From the NCBI GenBank assembly GCA_963788015.1, contig CAWBEY010000003.1, positions 313,564 to 377,563 of the forward strand: 64,000 bases of DNA. Direction: 5' to 3'. How positions within the stretch are numbered: the first letter of the stretch is position 1; the number at the start of each line of letters is the position of its first letter. Below the pieces are notes generated by a model, which saw only the letters and a list, made by a program, of their open reading frames with translations, did no database searches and was not told the origin of the DNA. The position numbers were made by a program, and so were the translations under genes. This DNA comes from JBBRHH01 sp963788015 (GTDB lineage: Bacteria; Planctomycetota; Phycisphaerae; Tepidisphaerales; Tepidisphaeraceae). Positions 9,699 through 18,413 of the stretch are shown here, one piece after another.

Positions 9699-10544
9699 TC
9701 ATCCACCTTCCCCCGCCGCCTCAAACAGCCGCATAAACCCCTCCGGCCCCACCTCTTCCGGCCTGCACTTGGGATCCAGTCCCGTCCTCGCCAACAGCGC
9801 GTCCGCCGAATAATTCGCCTGCACCAGCGCCCTCCGCAGCGTCTTGCGCCGGGCGGCAAATAGCTTCTGAACAAACCTTCCGAACTCGCCAGCGCGTATT
9901 CCCAGCCGATCCTCCCGCGTCAATCGCACCAGCGCCGAATCAATCGTTGGCGGCGGCCAAAATGCCTGCGGCGGCAATGTCCGCAACACCTCCACCCGAG
10001 ACAACAACTGCACCATCACCGACAACATCCCATACGCCTCCGTACCCGCCCCCGCCCGCAACCGATCCGCCACCTCCTTCTGCACCGTAAACGCCAGCAC
10101 GTCCACCCCCGCCCGCAGCAGTTCAATGATCAGCGGCGAAGCAATGTTGAATGGCAGGTTCGCCACCAGCTTCACCGATTGCCCCGGCCTTCGTCCCGCA
10201 ATCGCCCCCGCCAGCTCCTCATTGATCGCATGCTTTCCGGCCAGCGCATCTCCCTCAATGAGTCGAAATTCTGTTTGATCCACAAACCGCTCGCGCAGCG
10301 CGGCCGCCAGATTGCGGTCTATTTCCACCGCCAGCACATTCGGCGTCCGCGCCAACAGTTCTTCGGTTAGTGTCCCCGTCCCGGGCCCGACTTCAATCAC
10401 CAGATCGCCCGCCCCCACGTTCCCCGCGTCGGCCACCAATCGCACCAGGTTCTGGTCGATCATAAAATTCTGACCGAAGCGATGCCGCGGCGACATATTC
10501 ACCGCCGCCAGGATCGACTGAATCTCATGTTTGGACTGTGCCAT
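9699..10544 (-). CDS. rsmA: 16S rRNA adenine(1518/1519) dimethyltransferase
   Basis: Dimethylates two adjacent adenines in the 3' hairpin of 16S rRNA during 30S maturation (KsgA family). Motif order is typical: RHRFGQNFMID, SAM-binding VIEVGPGTGTLTEELL, VEIDRNLA, and the catalytic NLPF (NLPY in many homologues) at about residue 131, followed by IASPLIIELL. The C-terminal FWPPPTIDSALVRL and FAARRKTLRRAL are family hallmarks. 281 residues, intact. Part of a minus-strand housekeeping stretch with infA and rsgA upstream. Confidence 0.95.
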   Translation of the reverse strand: MAQSKHEIQSILAAVNMSPRHRFGQNFMIDQNLVRLVADAGNVGAGDLVIEVGPGTGTLTEELLARTPNVLAVEIDRNLAAALRERFVDQTEFRLIEGDALAGKHAINEELAGAIAGRRPGQSVKLVANLPFNIASPLIIELLRAGVDVLAFTVQKEVADRLRAGAGTEAYGMLSVMVQLLSRVEVLRTLPPQAFWPPPTIDSALVRLTREDRLGIRAGEFGRFVQKLFAARRKTLRRALVQANYSADALLARTGLDPKCRPEEVGPEGFMRLFEAAGEGG

Positions 10545-10631
10545 TGCGTTCAGAGTTCAAACGCACCGTGTCCTCAAGATCAACCTGAAGGCTGTACTCT
10601 GAAACCGCATTCCCCCCAGTCCTTCCGATTC

Positions 10632-10853
10632 TCACTTCTGTCGGAAGACGATCCGCCCCTTGGTCAGGTCGTAGGGCGAAAGCTGCACTTTCACGCGGTC
10701 GCCGGGCAGGATGCGGATAAAATGCTTGCGCATTTTTCCGGACACGATCCCAAGGATTTCGTGATTGGAATTGTCCAGCTTCAGCTTGAACATGGCGTTG
10801 GGCAACGCCGTGGTTACCGTCGCTTCAACTTCAATGGGCTCCGATTTGGCCAC
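10632..10853 (-). CDS. infA: Translation initiation factor IF-1
   Basis: S1/OB-fold factor that binds the 30S A-site. Nearly the whole family pattern is present: IEVEATVTTALPNAMFKLKL, then GIVSGKMRKHFIRILPGDRV and LSPYDLTKGRIVFR. I choose the GTG at 10853, not the one at 10859, because AAGAGG lies 5 bases upstream and the resulting MAKSEPIEVE aligns with the usual MAKEDVIEVE start; length becomes 73, normal. No ribosomal-protein genes flank it. Confidence 0.95.
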   Translation of the reverse strand: MAKSEPIEVEATVTTALPNAMFKLKLDNSNHEILGIVSGKMRKHFIRILPGDRVKVQLSPYDLTKGRIVFRQK

Positions 10854-10992
10854 AAACACCTCTTAAGAGAACTCGGCAACCGATAAAAAAGGCCGCCCCG
10901 AACAATGAAAGCAACCGCATCATACGCCCGCCGCCCACCGCCCACAAGCAAGCTGCTCAGAGTCGCTCAATCGCTCTCGCCCGATCAAGCCC

Positions 10993-12076
10993 TCATTCCC
11001 GCGAAGAACCATCCTCAAACACCCCGTGCGAAAGACTACTCACGATCCTCTCGTAGCTCTCCTTCCGCCACTCGGGCGCCGTGCCCGCCTCAATATCGGG
11101 AAAAAATCCTGTCACGTTTTCGCGCGTCACGCCCCAGAGCCCAAACAATTTCACCCCCGGTGTGTCAATCACATTCCCCCCAAAGTCCAGCACATACCGC
11201 CGGGCCGATGTCGTCGTATGCCGCCCTTTTCCGGTGTACCCGCTGAGCGGCGCCACCCGAATATCCAAGGCCGGCTGAATGCTCCGAATCAGGCTGCTCT
11301 TGCCCACGCCGCTATGCCCCGCCAGAACTGTCGTCTTGTTCAGCAGCACTTCCTTCAGCAAGTCCAGCCCAACCCCCAGCACCGCGCTGGTCTTCAACAC
11401 GGGGATACCCATAGCCGCATAATGCGCGAGCGCCTCGCGCGCAGCACATCATCAGGATTATCAGAAAAGCTCGATGGGTCCACCACATCCACCTTGTTTA
11501 TGCACAAAATAGGATTCAGTGATCCGCTGAAGCACGCGACGATCATTCGGTCAATCAACCCCCACTTGATCGTCGGCTCACGAATGCTGGCCACGATCAA
11601 CATCTGATCGGCGTTGGCCACGATGGGCGCTTGTTCGATGGCCTTGAAACTGTCGGCGCGGGTCAGGATCGTCCGGCGCGGCAGGATCTGCTCGATCACC
11701 GCCTCGCGCCGTCCCTGCTCATCGAGCGTGCCCGTATCCCGGATGCGTACCAGATCACCAACAACGATCGACGTCTCGGCCAGCTTCGTCATCGTCTTGC
11801 GCAGGATGCACAGATAGACTGTTGATCCAAGTTCCACCTGGCTGAACCGTGAATAGACCTGAACAACTTCGCCCACTGGCAACCCGTCGATGTCCGCCGT
11901 GAATTCTTCCTCCGCCGCCCGCAACAGCGCCGTCTTCTCCATCTTCTGCTGCTGCGCCCCGGCCGACCTGCGCGAAAAACGCTGCTTCTGCTCGACCCGA
12001 TCCTCATCCACGTCCCCAGCCAGAAGCTGGTCGGTCAAATCCTTCTGCGCGAACTTTTTCGTCGTTGTCTGCTCAT
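10993..12076 (-). CDS. rsgA: Ribosome small subunit GTPase RsgA, frameshifted
   Basis: Circularly permuted GTPase for late 30S assembly. Order of motifs: OB-fold domain (to about residue 130), G4 CINKVDVVD, then G1 LAGHSGVGKSSLI and G3 DTPG after it, as expected for the permutation. Two one-base breaks are visible. Near 11430, in alternating GC, the frame leaves VLRAR and resumes as EALAHYAAMGIPVLKTSA. At 12055-12059 a run of five T (A on the coding strand) is one short of the frame giving MSRQRRKKFAQKDLTDQLL. I therefore place the start at 12076; no clear Shine-Dalgarno is seen. The C-terminal zinc-binding Cys/His cluster typical of RsgA is not evident in the open frame, so the 3' end may also be damaged. 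Confidence 0.88.
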
Positions 12077-12177
12077 GAATTCAACGGATGTTATACACGC
12101 TGCAAGAATAAATTTGTGAGCCTGAGCAAAAACAGATAAGATATCTGCGTACGAACGGGCCAAACTTGAAAGCAACA

Positions 12178-12924
12178 ATGCCACGAACAACCTGGGACAA
12201 GCCGGCCATCTTGAAGAAGCTCAAGCAGTTGCACGCCACCGGCAAGGATATGTCCTACACCCGCCTGGCCCGCTCCCAGCAACCCCTCATCTCCGCCGCC
12301 GCCTACCACTTCGGCTCCTACCGCAAGGCCGTTGAACGCGCTGGCATCGACTACACACTCGTCAGCCGCCGCCCGCGCTGGAGCAAACCGATCATCATCA
12401 AGCTCGTCAAAGACGCCCACCGCCGCGGCGACGATCTTAACTGGTCGGCCGTCACCCAGCGCCGCGACGAACTGGGCAAAGCCGCCTTCGCCTCCCTTCA
12501 GCCGCGCCTCTTTGGAAGCTGGGACCGCGCCCTCCACGCGGCCGGCCTCGACGCCGACGACATCTCCCGCTATCGCAAGTGGGACCGCGACACCATCATC
12601 TTTTCCATTCGCTCACGCCACCGCGAAAATGAAGCTCTCAACAGCGGCGCCACCCAGCAGGAAGATCCCGGCCTGCACGCCGCCGCCGTGCGCCACTTCG
12701 GCACCTACGACGAAGCCTTGCGCCAATCTCGCCTCGACCCCACTTCCGTTCGCCGCCGCCGCCGCTGGGACAAATCTACCGTCGAGCGCGAGCTCAAATC
12801 CTTCAAGAAGCAGCACAAAGAAATCACGGACCGCGCCCTGCGCGAATCCGCCCCCGCCCTCTACGGCGCCGCCCTCCGCCTCTTCAAAACCATCGCCGCC
12901 GCCCGCAAGGCCGCGCGGCTTTAA
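12178..12924 (+). CDS. Four-repeat homing-endonuclease-associated-repeat protein
   Basis: 248 residues built of four units of about 62-65 residues, each starting with a Trp (near residues 6, 68, 135 and 197 from this start). Each unit has the pattern W-D/S-K/R...I...L...H..G..L...A...FGS-W/Y-..AL..AGLD. This matches the homing endonuclease associated repeat (HNH_repeat type), a small helical DNA-binding-like module that flanks HNH and other nuclease domains; here no nuclease domain is attached. Very basic and Arg/Lys rich, consistent with nucleic-acid binding. The ATG at 12178 is preferred to the upstream TTG at 12166. It lies directly upstream of two TIR genes on the same strand with a 66-bp gap; a functional link is speculation. 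Confidence 0.7.
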   Translation: MPRTTWDKPAILKKLKQLHATGKDMSYTRLARSQQPLISAAAYHFGSYRKAVERAGIDYTLVSRRPRWSKPIIIKLVKDAHRRGDDLNWSAVTQRRDELGKAAFASLQPRLFGSWDRALHAAGLDADDISRYRKWDRDTIIFSIRSRHRENEALNSGATQQEDPGLHAAAVRHFGTYDEALRQSRLDPTSVRRRRRWDKSTVERELKSFKKQHKEITDRALRESAPALYGAALRLFKTIAAARKAARL

Positions 12925-12990
12925 TTCAGGCGATATGCCAAGGGCACTCAATATTTGACGCTTTCCCCGCTCGAGTCATAATATTTCCTC

Positions 12991-13415
12991 ATGCAGGTCT
13001 TTATAAGTCATGCCGTGCAGGATCGCGAGTTGCGCGAAACATCGCAACGCAACTCGTGGCGGCGGGCGTGCAGGTCTGGAATCCCGACGATGAAATATTT
13101 CCCGGCGATAACTGGGCCGCCAAGATCGGTGAGGCCTTGGCGCACTCTGATATCATGGTGGCAATCGTAACACGCGACGCCCTTGAATCAGGTTCACTGA
13201 CAAACGACATTCAATTCGCACTCACCTCGAAGAACTTCGGCGGTCGGGTCATACCGGTTCTTGTGGATTACGTCGCGGTCCAACCCGGCGTAGACGTTCC
13301 TTGGATTCTGCTGCGGCTCGAACCTGTCTATGTCGACTCCGCGTCTCCCGTGCTGGCTGAACTCGTTCAGCGGGTGAAATCGTCTGCGGGGACAATTCTT
13401 CATGCCGCCAGCTGA
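12991..13415 (+). CDS. TIR-domain protein 1, frameshifted
   Basis: About 141 residues, a TIR domain alone. It begins MQVFISHAVQDRELRE (box 1, beta-A) and continues in the next frame as IATQLVAAGVQVWNPDDEIFPGDNW...SDIMVAIVTRD. The break is at GAAAC near 13036-13040; one more A gives RENIATQL and restores the frame, so it is probably a homopolymer error. In the helix that carries the catalytic Glu of NAD-cleaving TIRs it reads SLTNDIQFAL, with Asp in place of Glu, so NADase activity may be weak or absent. Its stop overlaps the next TIR gene by 14 bases. No sensor or effector domain is attached. Confidence 0.75.
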
Positions 13416-13824
13416 AGTTTTCATTTCTCATTCAAGTGTCGATCAGGCGGTTGCATCGCGCCTCGCCGCAGCCCTTGTCGCCCACGGCATTCCAGTCTTT
13501 TATAGTCCACGCAACATCCTGGGCGCGCAGCAGTGGCAGGAGGAGATTCTCAAAGCAATGAAACGTTGCGACTGGTTTCTTGTCCTTCTGTCACCCGACA
13601 GCGTCGAGTCCATGTGGGTCAGACGCGAGATCGCCTTCGCTTTGCTGGAAAAGCGTTATGAAAATCATATCGTGCCGCTGAACTATCGGGCTTGTGATCT
13701 AACGTCCGTCGAGTGGTTGAAGCTTTTCCAGATGGTCGATTTTTCTGCACCCGACCTTCGCAACGGATGCCGTGATCTGCTCCGGATTTGGGGCATCGGG
13801 CTTCGTGAAGACGTCGTGATCTGA
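13402..13824 (+). CDS. TIR-domain protein 2
   Basis: 140 residues, intact TIR domain: VFISHSSVDQAVASRLAAAL (box 1), HGIPVFYSPRNILGAQQWQEE (BB-loop region) and DWFLVLLSPDSVESMWVRREI with the Glu position conserved in NAD-degrading TIRs. It overlaps the end of TIR 1 by 14 bases (ATG inside CATGCCGCCAGCTGA), so the pair should be co-translated. Stand-alone bacterial TIR proteins act in anti-phage defence (NAD depletion or signal-nucleotide synthesis) or as scaffolds; which applies here is not visible. The partner with the altered catalytic position may be regulatory (inference). Confidence 0.88.
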   Translation: MPPAEVFISHSSVDQAVASRLAAALVAHGIPVFYSPRNILGAQQWQEEILKAMKRCDWFLVLLSPDSVESMWVRREIAFALLEKRYENHIVPLNYRACDLTSVEWLKLFQMVDFSAPDLRNGCRDLLRIWGIGLREDVVI

Positions 13825-13841
13825 GTTCCAGACAAATTCAC

Positions 13842-14837
13842 CTACTTCTCCCCATACCCGCGCGGATGCTTCTCAAACCACCGCCACGCCGATCGGATTA
13901 TCTCCTCCGGCTCCTTGTGCTTCGCCTCCCACCCAATCGTCGCCTTCGCCAGCGCTGGATTCGCAAATAACGAAATCGCGTCCCCCGCCCGACGCGGCCC
14001 ATACTTCACCGGCACCTTCTTCCCCGTCACCTTCTCCGCCGTCGCGATGATCTCCTTGACCGAAAACCCCCGTCCCGTCCCCAGATTCAAAAACATCGAC
14101 TGCCCCGCCCCCAGCTTCTCCATCGCCAGAATGTGCGCGTCCCCCAGATCGTCCACATGAATGTAATCCCGAATGTTCGTCCCATCCGGCGTCGGATAAT
14201 CCGTCCCAAACACCGTCAACCCCGGCCGAACCCCCATCGCCGCCTGCAACACCACCGGAATCAAATGCGTCTCAGGGTCATGGTCCTCCCCCAGACTCCC
14301 GTCCATCGCGCAGCCGCTGGCATTAAAGTACCGCAGCGCGGCGAAGCTGAAGTTCTTGTTGGCCGCCAGATAATCCTGCAACACCCACTCCACCACCAGC
14401 TTGCTCCGCCCATACGGCGACACCGGGGCCTTCTTCTCATCCTCCGTAATCGGCACCCGGTCCGGGTCCCCATACGTCGCGCACGTGCTCGAAAACACAA
14501 ATCGATTCACCCCCGCCTCCGCCATCGTCTCCAGAACGTGAACCGTCGTCGCCACGTTATTGTCGTAATACATCAGCGGCTTCTCCACGCTCTCCCCCAC
14601 GTACGCGTACGCCGCGAAATGCATCACCGTGTCGATCTTGTATTCCCGCAGCGTCCGAAGCAGCGTGTCGCGATCGTTCAAATCCGCAAACACGGCCGGC
14701 ACCTTCACGATCTCCGCCACCACGCGATGTCCACGCGAAAGGTTGTCATAGATCACCGGCGTGTGCCCGCTCTCCTTCAACCGCTTCACCGTGTGCGACC
14801 CAATGTATCCCGCTCCCCCGGCCACAAGCACATTCAT
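13842..14837 (-). CDS. galE: UDP-glucose 4-epimerase
   Basis: Interconverts UDP-glucose and UDP-galactose; extended SDR fold. NAD-binding VAGGAGYIGSHTV is at the N-terminus, the catalytic Ser/Thr region is SSTCATYGDP, the YxxxK is YGRSK, and GTNIRDYIHVDDL is typical. ATG at 14837 follows AAGGAG with 6-base spacing; the frame is open 60 bases further up but without a better site. 331 residues, intact. Follows the TIR genes in convergent orientation. Confidence 0.94.
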   Translation of the reverse strand: MNVLVAGGAGYIGSHTVKRLKESGHTPVIYDNLSRGHRVVAEIVKVPAVFADLNDRDTLLRTLREYKIDTVMHFAAYAYVGESVEKPLMYYDNNVATTVHVLETMAEAGVNRFVFSSTCATYGDPDRVPITEDEKKAPVSPYGRSKLVVEWVLQDYLAANKNFSFAALRYFNASGCAMDGSLGEDHDPETHLIPVVLQAAMGVRPGLTVFGTDYPTPDGTNIRDYIHVDDLGDAHILAMEKLGAGQSMFLNLGTGRGFSVKEIIATAEKVTGKKVPVKYGPRRAGDAISLFANPALAKATIGWEAKHKEPEEIIRSAWRWFEKHPRGYGEK

Positions 14838-14897
14838 CGTCAACTCCTTATGTTGGGCCAGATCATATAGGAGCCGCGCCATCCAAAGAACCGCCAA

Positions 14898-15458
14898 TCA
14901 CCGCCCCTGCCCCGCACCCTTGAGTTCCGTCCCCCCTGCCCACTTCAGCGCCTTCTTCAAAGTGCCCGCCAGCCCCTGTGCCGACCCCTCCCCTTGAAAC
15001 CGCACCGCCATCACGCGTGGCCGTTCATTCAGCAGCATGTTCGACATTGATACCACCGTCATCTCCCCCGCCCGCAGTTCATCCATCACATTGTTCCCCT
15101 CCTCCTCGCTTACGCAGAACTCACCCACCACCTGTGTCTTGCCGCACGAGCACAAAAAGAAATGAAATTCCGTTTCCAGCCCCGCCCCCACCGGAATCCG
15201 CCCCATGTCGTTGGCCACAAACAAATCCGTCCGCGGATAGCTCACCGTATACACCCCTTCCCGCAACACCCCGGCCTTCAACACCCGCCTCACCGGCTCC
15301 AATTTCGCCAGCACCTCCTCCGCCGGCATCGTCGTCAACTCCCGCCCCGGCGCCACCCCCGCCACCTCCGAACTCTCCTTCTCCGGCCCCCTCGACCCAC
15401 ACCCAATCAGTAACCCCATCACCAGCGCCACGCAACTTCCAAGCATCCAAATTCGCAT
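14898..15458 (-). CDS. DUF1259 (LppY/LpqO-like) lipoprotein
   Basis: 186 residues starting with a lipoprotein signal (MRIWMLGSCVALVMGLLIGC; lipobox LIGC, Cys20). The body follows the DUF1259/LppY-LpqO pattern: VYTVSYPRTDLFV, then QVVGEFCVSEEEGNNVMDEL, VVSMSNMLLNERPRVMAVRFQGEG, and a final amphipathic ALKWAG. Family members are membrane-anchored proteins of unknown function. The His residues often present in the HNH-like turn of DUF1259 are replaced here (SMSNMLL). It ends 60 bp before galE on the same strand. Confidence 0.65.
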   Translation of the reverse strand: MRIWMLGSCVALVMGLLIGCGSRGPEKESSEVAGVAPGRELTTMPAEEVLAKLEPVRRVLKAGVLREGVYTVSYPRTDLFVANDMGRIPVGAGLETEFHFFLCSCGKTQVVGEFCVSEEEGNNVMDELRAGEMTVVSMSNMLLNERPRVMAVRFQGEGSAQGLAGTLKKALKWAGGTELKGAGQGR

Positions 15459-15492
15459 TCACGAATTCTACCATGCCCTGCCCCCTCCATTC

Positions 15493-16005
15493 CTACTTCA
15501 TATTTCTGACTTCATACTTCCCTCCTCCCCCTCCGCGCCGAAAAAACTCCCGCAATACCTCCCCGCACTCCTCGGCCATCACCCCGGCCACAACCTCCAC
15601 CCGATGGTTGAGCCGCACATCCTCGCAAATCCGAAACAGTGTCCGCACCGCCCCCGCCTTCGGATCATCACAGCCATACACCAGCTTCGGAATCCGGGCG
15701 TTTACAATCGCCCCCGCGCACATTGGGCACGGCTCCAGCGTCACGTACATCGTGCAGTCCCAAAGCCGCCAATCCCCCAGCCGTTTCCCTGCCTCCCGAA
15801 TCGCGAGAATCTCCGCATGCGCCGTCGCATCTCGATCAATCTGCCGCCGATTCTGCCCCCGCCCCACCACCTCTCCGCTAGGCTCATGCACGATCACACA
15901 CCCAATGGGCACTTCATCCATCTCGGCCGCCGCCCGCGCCCCCGCCAGCGCCTCCCCCATCCACTTCAATCGCAGCGCATCAGTCTCAACCGGAGTATCC
16001 GCCAT
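15493..16005 (-). CDS. tadA: tRNA adenosine(34) deaminase
   Basis: Zinc deaminase making inosine-34 in tRNA-Arg(ACG). Active-site motifs HAEILAIREA (His ligand and proton-shuttle Glu) and LEPCPMCAGAIVNAR (two Cys ligands) are present, with DDPKAGAV further on. Start at 16005 gives MADTPVETDALRLKWM; an upstream Met at 16035 overlaps the next gene. A Gly-rich tail (RRGGGGGKYE) ends the protein. 170 residues, intact. Confidence 0.93.
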   Translation of the reverse strand: MADTPVETDALRLKWMGEALAGARAAAEMDEVPIGCVIVHEPSGEVVGRGQNRRQIDRDATAHAEILAIREAGKRLGDWRLWDCTMYVTLEPCPMCAGAIVNARIPKLVYGCDDPKAGAVRTLFRICEDVRLNHRVEVVAGVMAEECGEVLREFFRRGGGGGKYEVRNMK

Positions 16006-16016
16006 GACATCCCCGC

Positions 16017-16740
16017 CTATCGAACCTGCCCCCACAACCCCGCCACCGCCGCCAGTGTGGTCAGCATGTTCACCACCATCGCCCCCACCCGCCCGCGCTG
16101 CCTATGCGTCAGCCGATATATCACAACCACCGCCCCGATCACCCCCGCCCCGGCCGCCATCCCCAGCGTCCCCCGTAACACCCCCGCCTCCCACCGGCCG
16201 CCGCCCCGCCCGGCCGATGTCGCCAGCGCCAACAACAAACTCGCCACAATCCCAGTCCCCAACCCAAAAATAATCGTGCCCCGATCCACCTTCCCCTTAT
16301 TCACCCGCTCCCCCCGCAATAGCGCCATCACCGCCGCCCCTGCCAAACCAATCCCCGCCCCCACCAGCACCGGCACGCCCAGTCTCACCCGCGCCTGGGC
16401 CTGCCCCACCAAAAACACCGTCACCGGCCACGCCGCGATCAACAGCGCCACCAACCCACCGAGCACCGCCCCCGGCGTCAGCAACCAACGATAGATCTCA
16501 TCATCCCGCCCGCCTTCCATGGCTCCCATCAGCCACCGCACACACGCCGCCCCAATCCCCGCCGCCCCCGCACAAAGCGCCGGCCACAACAACCCAACCG
16601 GCCAACCCGCCTTTTGCATCCCCACATGAATCAGCATCAACAAAAAACCCGCCGACGCCCCCCGCTCCGCAATCTGCTCAAACCGCCCCCCCAAACCCCG
16701 CGCACACCCACCCCATCCCCAGGTAAAGCATTCGCAACAT
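16017..16740 (-). CDS. Integral membrane protein of unknown function
   Basis: About 240 residues with six or so hydrophobic segments, such as GFLLMLIHVG, LLWPALCAGAAGIGAACV, VLGGLVALLIAAWPVTVFLV, PVLVGAGIGLAGAAVMALL, IVASLLLALATSA and VIGAVVVIYRL. No family recognised. The start is inferred: the open frame extends to 16958 through low-complexity non-protein-like sequence, while the frame MLRMLYLGMGWVCAGFGG from 16740 joins GRFEQIAERG if one G of the seven-G run at 16685-16691 is removed. It abuts tadA with an 11-bp gap and is probably co-transcribed. Confidence 0.55.
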
Positions 16741-16824
16741 CCATCGCAGGTTCCACCATCACCACACCCATCCGAAACCCCCCCACTGCTCTGCCCACTA
16801 CTCTGCCCACTGCCTACTACCCAC

Positions 16825-16852
16825 TGAACCCTGAACCCCGAACCCTGAACCC
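16825..16852. repeat. Four 7-bp tandem units (TGAACCC), telomere-like
   Basis: TGAACCC is repeated four times in register with one change (CGAACCC in unit 3). Just upstream, 16785-16824 holds imperfect repeats of CTGCCCACTAC. The block separates the membrane-protein gene and the NifU gene and is non-coding. Similar short arrays occur in bacterial intergenic DNA; no function can be assigned. Confidence 0.8.
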
Positions 16853-16855
16853 TCC

Positions 16856-17131
16856 CTACTGCACCGGCACCACCTGCGTTACTTCCGGCACTTTCTCCCG
16901 CAGGCTGCGCTCGATGCCCATGTGCAGTGTCATATGGCTGCTCGGGCAACCATGACACGCCCCATGAAACCGTATCTGCACCACGCCCTCGCTGGAAACA
17001 TTCACCAGCTCGATATCCCCACCATCCGCCTGCACCGCCGGCCGAATCAGATTAATCACCCCTTGCACCCGATCGCGCACCGGCAGCGAATCATTCTCAA
17101 CCTCCGGCGAAACAGGAGTGGCCTGCGTCAT
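16856..17131 (-). CDS. NifU C-terminal (Nfu-type) Fe-S scaffold
   Basis: 91 residues matching the stand-alone NifU C-terminal domain that assembles or carries Fe-S clusters. It has VINLIRPAVQADGGDIELV and the cluster-binding CHGCPSS (CxxC), followed by TLHMGIERSLREKVPEV. The second ATG (17131) is chosen because AGGA lies 5 bases before it; the first ATG (17137) is too close to the same site. No suf or isc genes are adjacent. Confidence 0.9.
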   Translation of the reverse strand: MTQATPVSPEVENDSLPVRDRVQGVINLIRPAVQADGGDIELVNVSSEGVVQIRFHGACHGCPSSHMTLHMGIERSLREKVPEVTQVVPVQ

Positions 17132-18102
17132 GATCATCCTTTTGTCACACCAGCACTCACCATATACCCCCGCCATCTCTGGGAGTATATATGCCGCCGC
17201 ATGACCCCTCAACGGCTCCAGCCCTGGAATTGTCCGGTTGGTTGTTTGGGTGGATGGAGAAGATGACTCCTGCGCTACGTCGAGACAACGCCCCGCACGC
17301 GGGCCTCTGCCCGGCGGCCAGCGGCTGGCCCTGGAGCAGCCATGCCATGTTTTGGCTTGTGTTTTTTGTCGTTGAAATTGAGTTGCGCACGGGATTTTGA
17401 GAGGGGGGTGAGGATCGACAAGGGTTTAGGCCAAAAGTGGCTGGCAAAAAGCGACACATAACCGACCACCAATCGACCACCAACCGACACGTAACCGACC
17501 ATCAACCGACCACTAACCGACTATCAAACGACACATAACCGACCACCAAACGACGCGTCGAATCGGTGCTGAAGATGGCTTGGCGGAGGACGGGGGAAGA
17601 AGCCCCGGATGTGCATTCGGGGTTTTGGTGGGTGCTGGGATGGGATGCTGTGGTCATTGATGTTCCCCCGGAAGATGCAAGATGCTGGATGTATTGTATG
17701 AAGACTGTTTGGGTCAGGTCAAGGAAAATGTTTTCTGGTGGCCGGCGATTGGGGGGGTGGGGGAGTCAAGGGGAATGTGGGAGAAAGACTGGACACTGAT
17801 GGACACTGATGGAGGGGGTTTGTGGGATGGCTTTGATGTGGGGGCAGAGGAGAGGTGGTGGGGCGGTGGGCGGAGTGAGCGGTGAGAGGGACGGGCGGGG
17901 CGGATGCGGCGGTGAATGTTGTGAATGGCCCATATCCTTTTCTCGAGCCATACATCGCACCCATTTCGCGCGGTCTATATGAATGGCCGAATGACCCCTT
18001 CACTTCTGGGGTTTATTATATGCTCCCTCCCACTTATGAAGGGTTCCCTCACTCCCCTCACTAAGAGCCTTTCCGATGCAGGTTTGCTTTCGTCGCCCGT
18101 AT
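17132..18102. other. Intergenic region, no convincing gene
   Basis: 970 bp with no ORF that looks like a protein. It holds the 11-bp array described separately, a tandem TGGACACTGA pair near 17790-17815, and G-rich low-complexity DNA (17740-17900). Short open frames on both strands are Pro/His/Arg rich and show no start signals. Confidence 0.6.
17452..17550. repeat. Nine exact-length 11-bp tandem units, consensus CGACCACCAAC
   Basis: Nine consecutive units of exactly 11 bp, every one beginning CGAC: CGACACATAAC, CGACCACCAAT, CGACCACCAAC, CGACACGTAAC, CGACCATCAAC, CGACCACTAAC, CGACTATCAAA, CGACACATAAC, CGACCACCAAA. A partial tenth follows (CGACGCGTCGA). No indels within the array although the unit sequence has diverged. 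As 11 is not a multiple of 3 this is not a coding repeat. One helical turn per unit would place CGAC on the same DNA face, as in iteron-like protein-binding arrays (inference). Confidence 0.9.
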
Positions 18103-18402
18103 TCAGGCCGGCGTTCCTGCCCATGGTTTTATTTTCGCCAGTGCCTTCCTCAGCACTGCTTCCGCAACCTGGGTGTCGTATTCCGCCTGCGCCCTTAGCC
18201 AGTACCCGTTGGACAGTCCGAAAAATCGGCACAGGCGCAGATCGGTATCGGCCGTGATGGCCCGTTTGCCCGCGACGATCTGGCCAATCCGCTGGGCCGG
18301 CACGCCGATCTCCTTTGCCAGGCGGTAATGCGACAGTCCCATTGGAAAGAGGAATTCTTCATGTAGAAGCTCGCCGGGCGTCACGGGTTTGAGTTTTCGC
18401 AT
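18103..18402 (-). CDS. higA: HigA-family antitoxin
   Basis: XRE-type antitoxin of the HigBA system. MRKLKPVTPGELLHEEFL then GLSHYRLAKEIGVPAQRIGQIVAGKRAITADTDLRL is the helix-turn-helix, followed by FFGLSNGYWLRAQAEYD, the usual C-terminal half. ATG 18402 has GGAG 6 bases upstream; in-frame ATGs at 18408 and 18414 are alternatives. It follows higB on the same strand and should repress their shared promoter. Confidence 0.88.
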   Translation of the reverse strand: MRKLKPVTPGELLHEEFLFPMGLSHYRLAKEIGVPAQRIGQIVAGKRAITADTDLRLCRFFGLSNGYWLRAQAEYDTQVAEAVLRKALAKIKPWAGTPA

Positions 18403-18413
18403 GGCCATCTCCA

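Noticed and set aside
17452..17550. CRISPR array
   Set aside because: Units are 11 bp in tandem with no spacers; CRISPR repeats are longer and separated by unique spacers.
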